Shown here: positions 1 through 10,001 of the stretch, in pieces
Layout: each line of letters opens with the position of its first letter
How positions within the stretch are numbered: position 1 is the stretch's first letter
Assembly: GCA_024372625.1 (NCBI GenBank)
Contig: CP099605.1
Location: 2,046,001 to 2,110,000, forward strand
Source of the DNA: Comamonadaceae bacterium OTU4NAUVB1
GTDB lineage: Bacteria > Pseudomonadota > Gammaproteobacteria > Burkholderiales > Burkholderiaceae_C
Reading direction: 5' to 3'
Length of the DNA: 64,000 nucleotides
The notes under the pieces: generated by a model
Database searches by the model: none
The model's input: only the letters and a program-made list of their open reading frames with translations
What the model was told of the DNA's origin: nothing
Program-made: the position numbers and the translations under genes

Positions 1-837
1 CATCGCGCCGGCTTCAAGAGCGACGGCAATCCCAGCAGCCTGCACGTCGTGCGCTCCATGCGCGGCGCGCTCGCGCGGCGCATCGCCCTGGGTGGCGCCG
101 AGCGCATCGCGCTGCACCGCATGGAGGCCGAGCTGCTGCGCCTGGAACTCGAACCCGGCGCCGACGCGCCGCCGTTGTCCGAGCGCGTCGAGGCGCTGAA
201 GGCCGAGATCGCCGAGGCGCGCCGCACCGCCAAGCACGTGCCCTACATCGACCCGATCGACCTGCGCTTTCGCAACCGCGTGCGCGTCCCGGTGCCCAGC
301 GCCAAGGCGGTGATGTTCTGCCTGATGGACGTCTCGGGCTCGATGGACGAGTCGCGCAAGGACATGTCCAAGCGCTTCTTCATGCTGCTCTATCTGTTCC
401 TTACGCGGCACTACGAGAAGATCGAACTGGTCTTCATCCGCCATCACACGCAGGCGCAGGAAGTCACCGAGGAGGAGTTCTTCCGCGCCACCGAGACCGG
501 CGGCACGGTGGTCTCCAGCGCGCTGGTGCTGATGGAGGAGATCGCGCGCGCGCGCTATCCGAGCGGCGAATGGAACATCTACGGCGCGCAGGCCAGCGAC
601 GGCGACAACTGGCACCAGGACAGCGGGCGCTGCCGCAAGGTGCTCGACGAATCGATCCTGCCCCTGGTGCGCTACTACGCCTATGTGCAGGTGGCCGAGG
701 CGGAGCAGAACCTGTGGCAGGAATACGCCCAGCTCGCCGCCATCAAGACCAACTTCGCGATGCGCAAGGTCGCGAGCGCGCAGGACATCTATCCGGTGTT
801 CCGCGATCTGTTCAAGAAGGAAGGAACGCACGCATGA
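1..837 (+). CDS. yeaH: YeaH/YhbH family protein (DUF444), 5' end outside window
   Basis: Partial gene. The reading frame is open from base 1, and its first visible residues (AGFKSDGNPSSLHVVRSMR) are internal to the DUF444 family, so the true start lies upstream. The remaining 278 residues carry the family's von Willebrand A-like part, including DVSGSMDESRKD at roughly residues 106-117 of the visible part, a MIDAS-like metal-binding signature. In other proteobacteria DUF444 proteins are encoded beside the PrkA serine kinase and a SpoVR protein and are linked to stress and nutrient responses; the biochemical role is not established. Here the gene overlaps the SpoVR gene by an ATGA junction, so the two are probably translationally coupled. 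prkA would be expected just upstream, outside the window. Confidence 0.9.
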   Translation, partial: HRAGFKSDGNPSSLHVVRSMRGALARRIALGGAERIALHRMEAELLRLELEPGADAPPLSERVEALKAEIAEARRTAKHVPYIDPIDLRFRNRVRVPVPSAKAVMFCLMDVSGSMDESRKDMSKRFFMLLYLFLTRHYEKIELVFIRHHTQAQEVTEEEFFRATETGGTVVSSALVLMEEIARARYPSGEWNIYGAQASDGDNWHQDSGRCRKVLDESILPLVRYYAYVQVAEAEQNLWQEYAQLAAIKTNFAMRKVASAQDIYPVFRDLFKKEGTHA

Positions 838-2369
838 CGACCGACCTGCGCTCCGCGTCCCGCGCACGGCAGTTGCCCAGTCCCTCGGACTGGACCTTCG
901 AGCTGATCGAGACCTACCACCAGGAGATCCGGCGCACCGCCGAGTCCTTCGGACTGGACACCTATCCCAACCAGCTGGAGGTCATCACCTCCGAGCAGAT
1001 GATGGACGCCTACGCCAGCGTGGGCATGCCGGTCATCTATCGCCACTGGTCCTACGGCAAGCAGTTCATCGCCACGGAGAAGAACTACAAGCGCGGCCAC
1101 ATGGGCCTCGCCTACGAGATCGTCATCAATTCCGATCCCTGCATCGCCTACCTGATGGAGGAGAACACGCTGGCGATGCAGGCCCTGGTGATCGCCCACG
1201 CGGCCTATGGCCACAACAGCTTCTTCAAGGGCAACTACCTGTTCCGCATGTGGACGGACGCCTCCTCGATCGTCGACTACCTGGTGTATGCGCGCAACTA
1301 CGTGCACGAATGCGAGGAACGTCACGGCCTCGACGCGGTGGAGGAACTGCTCGACTCCTGCCATGCGCTGATGAACTACGGCGTCGACCGGTATCGCCGC
1401 CCCCAGAAGCGCTCGCTGGCGCAGGAGGTGAGCCAGCGCGCGGAGCGCGAGCATCACCTGCAGCAGCAGGTCAACGACCTCTGGCGCACCCTGCCGAGGC
1501 GCGTCGAGGCAACCGCCGGCGTGGACGCGCTGCGGCGCTTTCCGGCCGAGCCGCAGGAGAACCTGCTGTATTTCATCGAGAAGAACGCCGCCCTGCTCGA
1601 GCCCTGGCAGCGCGAGATCGTGCGCATCGTGCGCAAGATCGCGCAGTACTTCTATCCGCAACGCCAGACCCAGGTCATGAACGAGGGCTGGGCCACCTTC
1701 TGGCACTACACCCTGCTCAACACCATGTACGACCGTGGCCTGCTGGCCGACGGCTTCATGATGGAGTGGCTCGCCTCGCACACCAGCGTGGTCCACCAGC
1801 CGCCCGTGGGCCATCGCGCCTACAACGGCATCAACCCGTACGCGCTGGGTTTCGCGATGTTCACGGACCTGCGCCGCGTCTGCGAGAAGCCGACCGAGGA
1901 AGACCGCCGCTGGTTTCCGGACTACGCCGGCAGCGACTGGCTCGCGACGCTCGACCATGCGATGCGCAACTTCAAGGACGAGAGCTTCGTCGGGCAGTTC
2001 CTGAGCCCCAAGACCATGCGCGACTTCCGCCTCTTCGCGGTGCGCGACCATGTCGATCAGCCCGAACTGGTGATCTCCGCCATCCACGACGACGGCGGCT
2101 ACCAGGCGCTGCGCGAATCGCTCTCGCGCCAGTACGACATCGGCAGCCGCGAACCCGACATCCAGGTCTGGAACGTGAACCTGCGCGGCGACCGCTCGCT
2201 CACGCTGCGCCACGTGCAGCGCAACGGCCAGCCGCTGCACGAGGGCACGCACGAGGTGCTCAAGCACGTGGCGCGGCTGTGGGGCTTCGACGTGCGGCTC
2301 GAGAACGTCGACGCGCAGGGCCGCGTCACCCTGCGCGACACGGCCCTCGGCCCGAAGCATCCGTTCTGA
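834..2369 (+). CDS. SpoVR family protein
   Basis: A 511-residue protein of the SpoVR/YcgB family, about the usual length. Recognisable family segments include LDTYPNQLEVITSEQMMDAY near the N-terminus, the YGHNSFFKGNYLF segment, and MNEGWATFWHYTLLNTMY in the middle. The start was placed at the ATG that overlaps the stop of the DUF444 gene (ATGA); longer in-frame extensions upstream lie inside that gene and are not family-like. In Bacillus, SpoVR affects spore cortex formation; in non-sporulating proteobacteria the role is unknown, but the prkA-DUF444-spoVR cluster is conserved. It meets the tag gene tail to tail after only 10 bases. Confidence 0.93.
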   Translation: MTTDLRSASRARQLPSPSDWTFELIETYHQEIRRTAESFGLDTYPNQLEVITSEQMMDAYASVGMPVIYRHWSYGKQFIATEKNYKRGHMGLAYEIVINSDPCIAYLMEENTLAMQALVIAHAAYGHNSFFKGNYLFRMWTDASSIVDYLVYARNYVHECEERHGLDAVEELLDSCHALMNYGVDRYRRPQKRSLAQEVSQRAEREHHLQQQVNDLWRTLPRRVEATAGVDALRRFPAEPQENLLYFIEKNAALLEPWQREIVRIVRKIAQYFYPQRQTQVMNEGWATFWHYTLLNTMYDRGLLADGFMMEWLASHTSVVHQPPVGHRAYNGINPYALGFAMFTDLRRVCEKPTEEDRRWFPDYAGSDWLATLDHAMRNFKDESFVGQFLSPKTMRDFRLFAVRDHVDQPELVISAIHDDGGYQALRESLSRQYDIGSREPDIQVWNVNLRGDRSLTLRHVQRNGQPLHEGTHEVLKHVARLWGFDVRLENVDAQGRVTLRDTALGPKHPF

Positions 2370-2379
2370 ACACGCCCGC

Positions 2380-3084
2380 TCAGGGCGGTCGCGGCACGCG
2401 CAGGTCCCGGCGCGCCCGCAGCGCCTGCTCGCGCGCCACGCAGCCTTCGACGTGGTCGTTGACCAGTCCCATGGCCTGCATGAAGGCGTAGGTCGTGGTC
2501 GGCCCGACGAAACGCCAGCCGCGCTGCTTCAGGTCCTTCGACAGCGCGGCCGCGGCCGCGGTCGCGGAAGCGGTCGGCGCCGCCAGCGCCCCGGCGATGG
2601 CCCGCGCCGGCCGCGCCGAGGTGTCGGGCTCGAAGCGCCAGACATGCGCCGCGAGCGAGCCGCACGCGTGGCGCAGTTCGATCGCCCGGCGCGCGTTGTT
2701 GATCGTCGCCTCGATCTTGCCGCGATGGCGCACGATGCCCGCATCCGCCAGCAGGCGCGCCACGTCCGCCTCGCCGAAGCGTGCGACGGCCTCGGCATCG
2801 AAATCGGCGAAGGCGCGCCGGAATTGCGCACGCTTGTTCAGGATGGTCAGCCAGCTCAGGCCGGCCTGGAAGCCCTCCAGGCACAGCTTCTCGAACAGCC
2901 GGCGGTCGTCGGTGACCGGGAAGCCCCATTCGTGGTCGTGGTAGTGGCGGTAGGCCGGTGTCGCCCGGCACCAGCGGCAGCGCGCCAGCCCGTCGTCCTC
3001 GGCGACGAAGAGTCCGTCGCCGACCTCGGGCGCCGTCGCGGCCGGCGACGGCGAGGGTGAAGGCGACGGATCCCGCGTCGTCAT
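2380..3084 (-). CDS. tag: DNA-3-methyladenine glycosylase I
   Basis: A 234-residue Tag enzyme, which removes 3-methyladenine from alkylated DNA to start base-excision repair. The N-terminal zinc-site motif CRWC (about residues 36-39) is followed by [20 protein letters not shown], the family hallmark with the catalytic-pocket glutamate. [11 protein letters not shown] and the C-terminal [18 protein letters not shown] with VNDHVEGC are also typical. The extra N-terminus holds a Ser-Pro repeat (SPSPSPSP) from a short GC-rich tandem repeat near 3046-3070 and is probably disordered. Its ATG overlaps the aroQ stop (ATGA), so it is likely co-translated with aroQ. Confidence 0.95.
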   Translation of the reverse strand: MTTRDPSPSPSPSPAATAPEVGDGLFVAEDDGLARCRWCRATPAYRHYHDHEWGFPVTDDRRLFEKLCLEGFQAGLSWLTILNKRAQFRRAFADFDAEAVARFGEADVARLLADAGIVRHRGKIEATINNARRAIELRHACGSLAAHVWRFEPDTSARPARAIAGALAAPTASATAAAAALSKDLKQRGWRFVGPTTTYAFMQAMGLVNDHVEGCVAREQALRARRDLRVPRPP

Positions 3085-3533
3085 CGGTCGTCGAGTCGCG
3101 CCAGCGCCCCGATGGCCAGGGCATAGCCCTTGACGCCCAGGCCCACGATGATGCCGCGCGCCACCGGCGAGATGAACGAGTGGTGGCGGAAGGCCTCACG
3201 CGCGTGCACGTTGGAGATGTGCAGCTCGATCACCGGCACGTTGGCGCCCTTGATGGCGTCGTGCAGCGCGACCGAGGTGTGCGTGTAGGCGCCGGCGTTG
3301 AACACCACGCCCAGCAGGCGGCCGGCGGCCACCTCGCGGCCGGCCTCGTGGATCCAGTCGATCAGCGCGCCTTCGTGGTTGGACTGTCGGCATTCGACCT
3401 CGACGCCGAGCTCCGCGCCCGCCGCCTCGCACAGGCGCACCACGTCGGCCAGGGTTTCGTGACCGTACTGGGCCGGCTCGCGGGTACCGAGCAGGTTGAG
3501 GTTGGGGCCGTTGAGGACCAGGATCTTCTTCAT
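3081..3533 (-). CDS. aroQ: 3-dehydroquinate dehydratase, type II
   Basis: A 150-residue type II dehydroquinase, the normal subunit size. It converts 3-dehydroquinate to 3-dehydroshikimate in the shikimate pathway and is usually a dodecamer. The start [16 protein letters not shown] matches the family N-terminus exactly, so the 29 extra in-frame codons upstream were left out. Tyr23 is the expected catalytic tyrosine in its mobile loop; [19 protein letters not shown] and [11 protein letters not shown] carry the other active-site residues. It is the first gene of a two-gene unit with tag and is divergent from frmA. The minus strand upstream has a -10-like CATAAT near 3563, but no matching -35 element stands out. 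Confidence 0.96.
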   Translation of the reverse strand: MKKILVLNGPNLNLLGTREPAQYGHETLADVVRLCEAAGAELGVEVECRQSNHEGALIDWIHEAGREVAAGRLLGVVFNAGAYTHTSVALHDAIKGANVPVIELHISNVHAREAFRHHSFISPVARGIIVGLGVKGYALAIGALARLDDR

Positions 3534-3640
3534 GGGCAGTCTCCGATTGGGGCGGACATTATGTGGGTCGCCGAACCGTCTTAAGCTCTGCCGTCCACGA
3601 CGCGCGCCGTCGTCATCCACACCGCGAAGGAAACGCTTCC

Positions 3641-4742
<1,102 letters not shown>

Positions 4743-4750
<8 letters not shown>

Positions 4751-5678
4751 AGCGGCCGCGTCCCTGGGCAGCCTGCGCCGCGTGCGCGCCGGGGTGCTGG
4801 ACGTCGCCTTCCACGAGAGCGGCCCGGCCGACGGCACGCCCGTGCTGCTGATGCACGGTTTTCCCTACGACGTCCACGCCTATGCCGAGGTCGCACCGCT
4901 GCTGGCCGCGCGCGGCTGCCGCGTGGTCGTGCCGTACCTGCGCGGGTACGGGCCCACCTCCTTCGTCGACGCCGCGACGCCGCGCTCGGGCGAGCAGGCC
5001 GCGCTCGGCGCCGACCTGCTCGCGCTGCTCGATGCGCTGGGCATCGAGCGCGCCGTGCTGGCGGGCTTCGACTGGGGCGGCCGCGCGGCCTGCATCGTCG
5101 CGGCGCTGTGGCCGGAGCGCTGCATCGGCCTGGTCTCGTGCAACAGCTACAACCTGCAGCACATCGCCGCCGCCGGCCAGCCCGCTCCGCCCGCGAACGA
5201 GCACCGCCACTGGTACCAGTACTACTTCCATTCTGAGCGCGGCCGCGCCGGGCTGGCGCAGGACCGCGAGGGGTTCTGCCGGCTCCTGTGGTCGCTGTGG
5301 TCGCCCACCTGGGCGTTCGACGACGCGACCTACGCGCGCACGGCCGCCGCCTTCGCCAACCCGGACTTCGTCGACGTGGTGATCCATTCCTACCGCCACC
5401 GCCACGGCCTGGTCGATGGCGATCCGGCCGTGCGGGACATCGAGGCGCGTCTCGCCGCGCAGCCCGACATCGCCGTGCCGGCCATCACGCTCGACGGCGC
5501 CGACGACGGCGTGATGTCGGTCGGTGGCACCGCCAGCCACGCGCACCACTTCACCGGCCATCACGCGCACCGCGTCGTGCCCGGTGCCGGCCACAACCCG
5601 CCGCAGGAGAAGCCGCAGGCCTTCGCCGACGCCGTCCTCGACGTCATCGCGCCCGCGCCCCTGTCGACCGCCCCCTGA
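4743..5678 (+). CDS. alpha/beta hydrolase, epoxide hydrolase/dehalogenase-like
   Basis: A 311-residue alpha/beta-hydrolase fold protein. It has the oxyanion motif LMHGFPYD near residue 39 and a nucleophile elbow GFDWGGRAA with Asp110 rather than serine, as in epoxide hydrolases and haloalkane dehalogenases. The likely catalytic histidine is in [11 protein letters not shown] near the C-terminus. The start overlaps the end of frmA by 8 bases. It sits between frmA and fghA, so it may be co-expressed with formaldehyde detoxification. Its substrate cannot be read from the sequence. Confidence 0.85.
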
Positions 5679-5698
5679 CCGCCCCCCTTGATCACCTC

Positions 5699-6568
5699 AT
5701 GACCGACGCCCTCAAGACCCTCTCGGCGCACCGCTGCTTCGGCGGCACGCAGCAGTTCCTCGAACACGACGCGCGCGCGACCGGGCGGCCGATGCGCTGC
5801 TCGGTCTTCCTGCCGCCGCAGGCCACCCCGGACCGGCCGGTGCCCGCCCTGGTCTACCTCGCCGGACTGACCTGCAACGAGGAGACCTTTCCGACCAAGG
5901 CCGGCGCCCAGCGGCTGGCGGCCGACCTCGGCCTGGCGCTCGTCGCGCCCGACACCAGCCCGCGCGGCGCGAACGTGCCGGGCGAAGCCGACAGCTGGGA
6001 CTTCGGCGTCGGCGCGGGCTTCTACCTCGACGCCACCGAGGCGCCCTGGGCCGCCAACTGGCGCATGGAAAGCTGGCTGATCGACGAGTTGCTGCCGTTG
6101 CTGGGCACCGCGCTGCCGATCGACCGGTCGCGCCTGGGCGTGTTCGGGCACTCGATGGGCGGCCACGGCGCCCTGACCCTGGCGCTGCGGCATCCGGGCC
6201 TGTTCGGCTCGCTCTCGGCGCTGGCGCCGATCTGCGCGCCGATGCGCTGCCCGTGGGGCGAGAAGGCCTTCACCGGCTACCTGGGCGCCGACCGCACGCG
6301 CTGGCTCGAACACGACGCCACCGTGCTGATGGAGAACCAGCCGACGGCGCCCTACCCCGGCGGCATCCTGGTCGACCAGGGACTGGACGACAGATTCCTC
6401 GCCGCCGGGCAACTGCGGCCCGAACTCCTCGAAGCCGCCTGCGCGGCCGTCGGCCAGCCGCTGACCCTGCGCCGCCACGCGGGCTACGACCACGGCTACT
6501 ACTTCGTGCAGAGCGTCGTCGGCGACCACCTCGCGCACCACGCGCGTCAGCTGGGAGCGGCGGCATGA
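5699..6568 (+). CDS. fghA: S-formylglutathione hydrolase
   Basis: A 289-residue esterase-D-type enzyme that hydrolyses S-formylglutathione to formate and glutathione, completing glutathione-dependent formaldehyde oxidation begun by FrmA. Ser152 sits in the nucleophile elbow FGHSMGGHGA. VYLAGLTCNEETF and the C-terminal GYDHGYYFVQS, with the catalytic histidine, are classic for the family. The start chosen is MTDALKTLSAHRCFGG; longer in-frame versions overlap the preceding hydrolase and are not homologous. The stop overlaps the ATG of the following exonuclease gene (ATGA). Confidence 0.96.
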   Translation: MTDALKTLSAHRCFGGTQQFLEHDARATGRPMRCSVFLPPQATPDRPVPALVYLAGLTCNEETFPTKAGAQRLAADLGLALVAPDTSPRGANVPGEADSWDFGVGAGFYLDATEAPWAANWRMESWLIDELLPLLGTALPIDRSRLGVFGHSMGGHGALTLALRHPGLFGSLSALAPICAPMRCPWGEKAFTGYLGADRTRWLEHDATVLMENQPTAPYPGGILVDQGLDDRFLAAGQLRPELLEAACAAVGQPLTLRRHAGYDHGYYFVQSVVGDHLAHHARQLGAAA

Positions 6569-7239
6569 GCGATCGCCACGACACCCCCACGTCCCCCACG
6601 CGAATCCAGCAGTCCAACCGGCCGCAGGTGCCCACGCGCGAGGAGATCGCGCTGCTCGACGTCTTCGAGGGACTGGGCCCGCGCGACATCGAGGTCGTCT
6701 CGACCGCGCCGCAGGCGGCGGGCGCCCTGGCCGCCGTCGGCGCGCTGCGGGTCGTCGGCTTCGACACCGAGTCCAAGCCGACGTTCCTGAAGAACGAGGT
6801 CTCCACCGGCCCGCACGTGGTGCAGTTCGCCTCGCCCGACCGGGCCTGGGTGTTCCAGCTGCACGACCCCGAATGCCGCGCCGCCGCCGCGCACCTGCTC
6901 GCCTCCAGCGCGCTGACCAAGGTCGGTTTCGGCCTGGCCGGCGATCGCACGCAGATCCGCCACACGCTGGGCATCGAGCCGCAGGCGGTGGTCGACCTCG
7001 ACACCGTCTTCAAGCGGCGCGGCTACCGCAACTCGGTCGGCGTGAAGGGGGCCGTGGCGATGGTGTTCGGCCAGCGCTTCGTGAAGTCGCGCAAGCAGAC
7101 GACTTCGAACTGGGCCGCTAGGCACCTGTCCGAGGGCCAGGTCTGCTACGCGGCCAACGACGCCTACGCGGCGCTGCGCGTGTGCGAGGCGCTCGGACTG
7201 GACGCGCCGTCGCTGACGCCGCTGCCGCTGTCGGACTGA
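6565..7239 (+). CDS. 3'-5' exonuclease, RNase D/Werner-type DnaQ-like domain
   Basis: A 224-residue single-domain exonuclease of the DEDDy superfamily. The first metal-binding motif is VVGFDTESKP (Asp and Glu at about residues 70-72), the second acidic site is VGFGLAGDRTQI, and the third is CYAANDAYAALRV, with the tyrosine five residues before the final aspartate as in DEDDy enzymes. No HRDC domain is present, so this is not full RNase D. It starts within the fghA stop and is probably translated from the same message. Why it sits with formaldehyde genes is unknown; repair of damaged nucleic acid is only a guess. Confidence 0.88.
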   Translation: MSDRHDTPTSPTRIQQSNRPQVPTREEIALLDVFEGLGPRDIEVVSTAPQAAGALAAVGALRVVGFDTESKPTFLKNEVSTGPHVVQFASPDRAWVFQLHDPECRAAAAHLLASSALTKVGFGLAGDRTQIRHTLGIEPQAVVDLDTVFKRRGYRNSVGVKGAVAMVFGQRFVKSRKQTTSNWAARHLSEGQVCYAANDAYAALRVCEALGLDAPSLTPLPLSD

Positions 7240-7297
7240 GCGACGGCGCGTCGTCGCGCCGGCGTCGGAGCGGCTGCGGACCGGCCGCGGCCTCGAC

Positions 7298-7846
7298 TCA
7301 GACGGCCGCTTCCTCCAGCCACCGCACCACCGCCGCGACCGAACGCGACATCGTCGCCGTCGCCGGCACGTCGATGACGCCCGGCTCGCCGGTGGGCGCC
7401 TCCAGCGTGGCGAACTGGTTGGCCACCAGGCTGGCCGGGAACATGTGGTGCGACGAACGTGCCGCCACGCGGCGCTCGGCCTCGTCGCGCTCCAGCACCA
7501 GGAAGACGAAGCACAGGCCCGGCACCACCGCGCGCAGGCGCTCGCGATAGTCCCGCTTCAGGGCCGAACAGGTGAGCACCGCGCCCCCGCGCGCACCGTC
7601 CATCGCGCGCCCCAGGGTGTCGAGCCAGCCGGCGCGGTCGGCATCGGTCAGCGGGATGCCGGCACTCATCTTCTCGACGTTGGCCGGCGGATGGAAGTCG
7701 TCCCCCTCGATCAGCGGCAGCGCCAGGCGTTCGGCCAGCGCCGCGCCGAGCGTGGACTTGCCGCAGCCCGAGACGCCCATGACGACGAGCCAGCGGGCAC
7801 CGGGTGGGAGGGAGCGGACCGGTGCGGTTTCGGTGGGGTGGGACAT
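7298..7846 (-). CDS. gntK: gluconokinase
   Basis: A 182-residue GntK-type kinase that phosphorylates gluconate to 6-phosphogluconate. The P-loop GVSGCGKST is at residues 24-32. GDDFHPPANVEKMSAGIPLTDADR and LTCSALKRDYRERLR are diagnostic. The start MSHPTET gives a normal N-terminus; upstream in-frame codons look non-coding, and no strong ribosome binding site precedes this ATG. It is convergent with the exonuclease gene and divergent from the lipoprotein gene. No gluconate transporter is adjacent. Confidence 0.95.
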   Translation of the reverse strand: MSHPTETAPVRSLPPGARWLVVMGVSGCGKSTLGAALAERLALPLIEGDDFHPPANVEKMSAGIPLTDADRAGWLDTLGRAMDGARGGAVLTCSALKRDYRERLRAVVPGLCFVFLVLERDEAERRVAARSSHHMFPASLVANQFATLEAPTGEPGVIDVPATATMSRSVAAVVRWLEEAAV

Positions 7847-8053
7847 GGTGCGGACGTGGAAGCGGAATGAGGATCGGATGACGGCTGACTGCGCGGGCCG
7901 TCTTTGTACTGCGCCCGGTTCGGCGGAACGCCCGATTCTCGACACGTGCCGGACGATGGACAAGCCCAGGCACGCAGGAAGACCCTGCCTCGCTCCCACC
8001 ACCAGCTCGTCGACGGAGTCTGCGACCTTCATCCACCCATTGCTTCGACCGCC

Positions 8054-8680
8054 ATGACCACACTGCTTTCCCTCGCGCGTCCGGCCGCCCTCGCGCTGGC
8101 CGCCTCCCTGCTCGTCGCCTGCGCCTCGACGCCACGGCCCGAGGCCCAGTGGACCGATCCGGCCCTGGGCACCCAATCGCGTCTCCTCCAGGGCCAGAAG
8201 GTGCTGGTGGCCTGCGATGCCTACGACGTGGCGGTGCGCCAGCTCTGCCAGGACGCGTTGTTCCAGGAAGTCCTGGCCCGGGGCGCGCAGCCGGTCGTGC
8301 TGCCCGCCGGCGCCACCTTCATGACCGACCGCGAACTCGATGGTCAGCTGGTGGGCAGCGCCACGGGGCTGGGCGCCCGGGCGGTGATCGTGCTGGCGCT
8401 GACGCCGGCCACCGCCAGCGCGGGCTCGGGGGTGTCGCTGGGCATCGGCGGCTTCAGCTTCGGCCGGGGCGGCGGCGGCGGCATCGGCCTGGGCGTGCCG
8501 ATCGGCGGCTCGCAGGTCAGCACCGGCTTCTCCGCCAACGGCCGCGTGACGGACGCGCGCACCGGGCGGCTGGTGTGGACCACCAGCTTCGTCGCCTCGC
8601 CCTCGCAGGACCTGCGCGCGCAGTCGGCGGCGCTGGCCAAGTCGGTGGTCGACGCGGCGCAGGCGTCCGGCTTGTTCTGA
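8054..8680 (+). CDS. putative lipoprotein, glycine-rich
   Basis: A 208-residue secreted lipoprotein. It has a type II signal peptide with lipobox LVAC and the lipidated cysteine at residue 23. After that comes a core resembling curli-assembly-type or penicillin-binding activator-type lipoproteins in size, with a glycine run (FSFGRGGGGGIGLGVPIGG) near residue 138. The start is the ATG directly before the signal peptide; no clear Shine-Dalgarno was seen. The family was not identified. It ends 25 bases from the convergent radical SAM gene. Confidence 0.75.
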   Translation: MTTLLSLARPAALALAASLLVACASTPRPEAQWTDPALGTQSRLLQGQKVLVACDAYDVAVRQLCQDALFQEVLARGAQPVVLPAGATFMTDRELDGQLVGSATGLGARAVIVLALTPATASAGSGVSLGIGGFSFGRGGGGGIGLGVPIGGSQVSTGFSANGRVTDARTGRLVWTTSFVASPSQDLRAQSAALAKSVVDAAQASGLF

Positions 8681-8705
8681 ACCCGGCGGCCCGGCCCGCG
8701 CCGGC

Positions 8706-9794
8706 TCAGAACAGGTTGCCCTGGCCCGCCGCCGACGGCGGCCGGAACGCCCCCAGGTCCAGCGCGATGCGCTCGCGGCCGAAGCCGATGCGTCGGGTGG
8801 CCTTCTCGAAACGCTGCCGGATCAGGTCGGCCCACGGACCGCTTCCCTTCATGCGCGTGGCGAAGTCGGCGTCGTAGTCCTTGCCGCCGCGCAGGTCCTG
8901 GATGCGCGCCATGACGCGCGCGGCGCGCTGCGGATGGTGCAGGTCCAGCCATTGCCGAAACAGCGGCGCCACCTCCCACGGCAGACGCACCACCGTGTAG
9001 AAGGCGCTGCGCGCCCCGGCCTCCCAGGCGGCATCCAGCACCTGCTCCATGTCCTCGGTCAGGAACGGGATCTGCGGCGCCACGCTCACGCCGACCGGCA
9101 CCCCGGCCTCGGCCAGCGCCCGGATGGTGCGCAGCCGCCGGTGCGGCGCGGCGGCACGCGGCTCCAGCGCGCGGGCCAGCACCGGATCGAGCGTGGTGAC
9201 GGTGACGTAGACGGCGGCCAGGCGGCGGGCCGCCATCGGCGCGAGGAGGTCGAGGTCGCGTTCGACCGCGCTCGACTTGGTGACGATGCCCAGGGGATGG
9301 CGCGCCTCCTGCAGCACCTCCAGGATGGCGCGCGTGAGCCGCAGTTCGCGCTCGATGGGCTGGTAGCAGTCCGTGGCGGTGCCGATCGCGATCTGCCCGG
9401 GGCGGTAGGCCTTGCGGCCGAGTTCCGCGCGCAGCACCTCGGCGATGTTGCGCTTGGCGACCAGGCGGGTCTCGAAGTCCAGGCCCGGCGACAGCCCGAG
9501 GTAGCTGTGCGTGGGGCGGGCGAAGCAATAGATGCAGCCGTGCTCGCACCCCCGGTAGGGATTGAGCGAGCGATCGAAGGGAATGTCGGGCGAGTCGTTG
9601 TGGCTGAGCGCGGACTTCGCGTCCTCGAAGCGGACGTGCGTCTCGGGCGGCGGCGGACCGTCGGCCACACCGTCCTCCAGCGTGCCCCAGCCGTCGTCGA
9701 AGGCGTCGCGCGCGTCGCGCTCGAAGCGGTGCGGGAGGCGCGTCGCCGCGCCGCGGCCCTTGAGGGCGTGCAGGGGAATGAATGCGTCGGCCAT
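8706..9794 (-). CDS. PA0069/Rv2578c-type radical SAM protein
   Basis: A 362-residue radical S-adenosylmethionine protein. The 4Fe-4S ligands are Cys83, Cys87 and Cys90 in YRGCEHGCIYCFARP, the CxxxCxxC motif, directly after the SLNPYRG segment typical of the PA0069/Rv2578c group. The GTATDCYQPIER segment is also characteristic. Members resemble spore photoproduct lyase-like repair enzymes, but their reaction is not established. It is divergent from glgB across about 200 bases. Confidence 0.9.
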   Translation of the reverse strand: MADAFIPLHALKGRGAATRLPHRFERDARDAFDDGWGTLEDGVADGPPPPETHVRFEDAKSALSHNDSPDIPFDRSLNPYRGCEHGCIYCFARPTHSYLGLSPGLDFETRLVAKRNIAEVLRAELGRKAYRPGQIAIGTATDCYQPIERELRLTRAILEVLQEARHPLGIVTKSSAVERDLDLLAPMAARRLAAVYVTVTTLDPVLARALEPRAAAPHRRLRTIRALAEAGVPVGVSVAPQIPFLTEDMEQVLDAAWEAGARSAFYTVVRLPWEVAPLFRQWLDLHHPQRAARVMARIQDLRGGKDYDADFATRMKGSGPWADLIRQRFEKATRRIGFGRERIALDLGAFRPPSAAGQGNLF

Positions 9795-10001
9795 CAGGAC
9801 TGTGGTTATACACAGTCTTCGAGCACGGGAAAACGAGGACGACGGAATCGGACGCCCGGGCGCGCGAAGTGAGGACTGAAGTTAGCCATCGTCCGACACG
9901 CCAAAGCGCGCGCTGTCACCGGAGTGCCAACGCCCATGCGTTCCAATGGTTCGACAAGCAGTTGCCGGAATGGTCCGGCACGGTTTCGAGGAATTCCACC
10001 C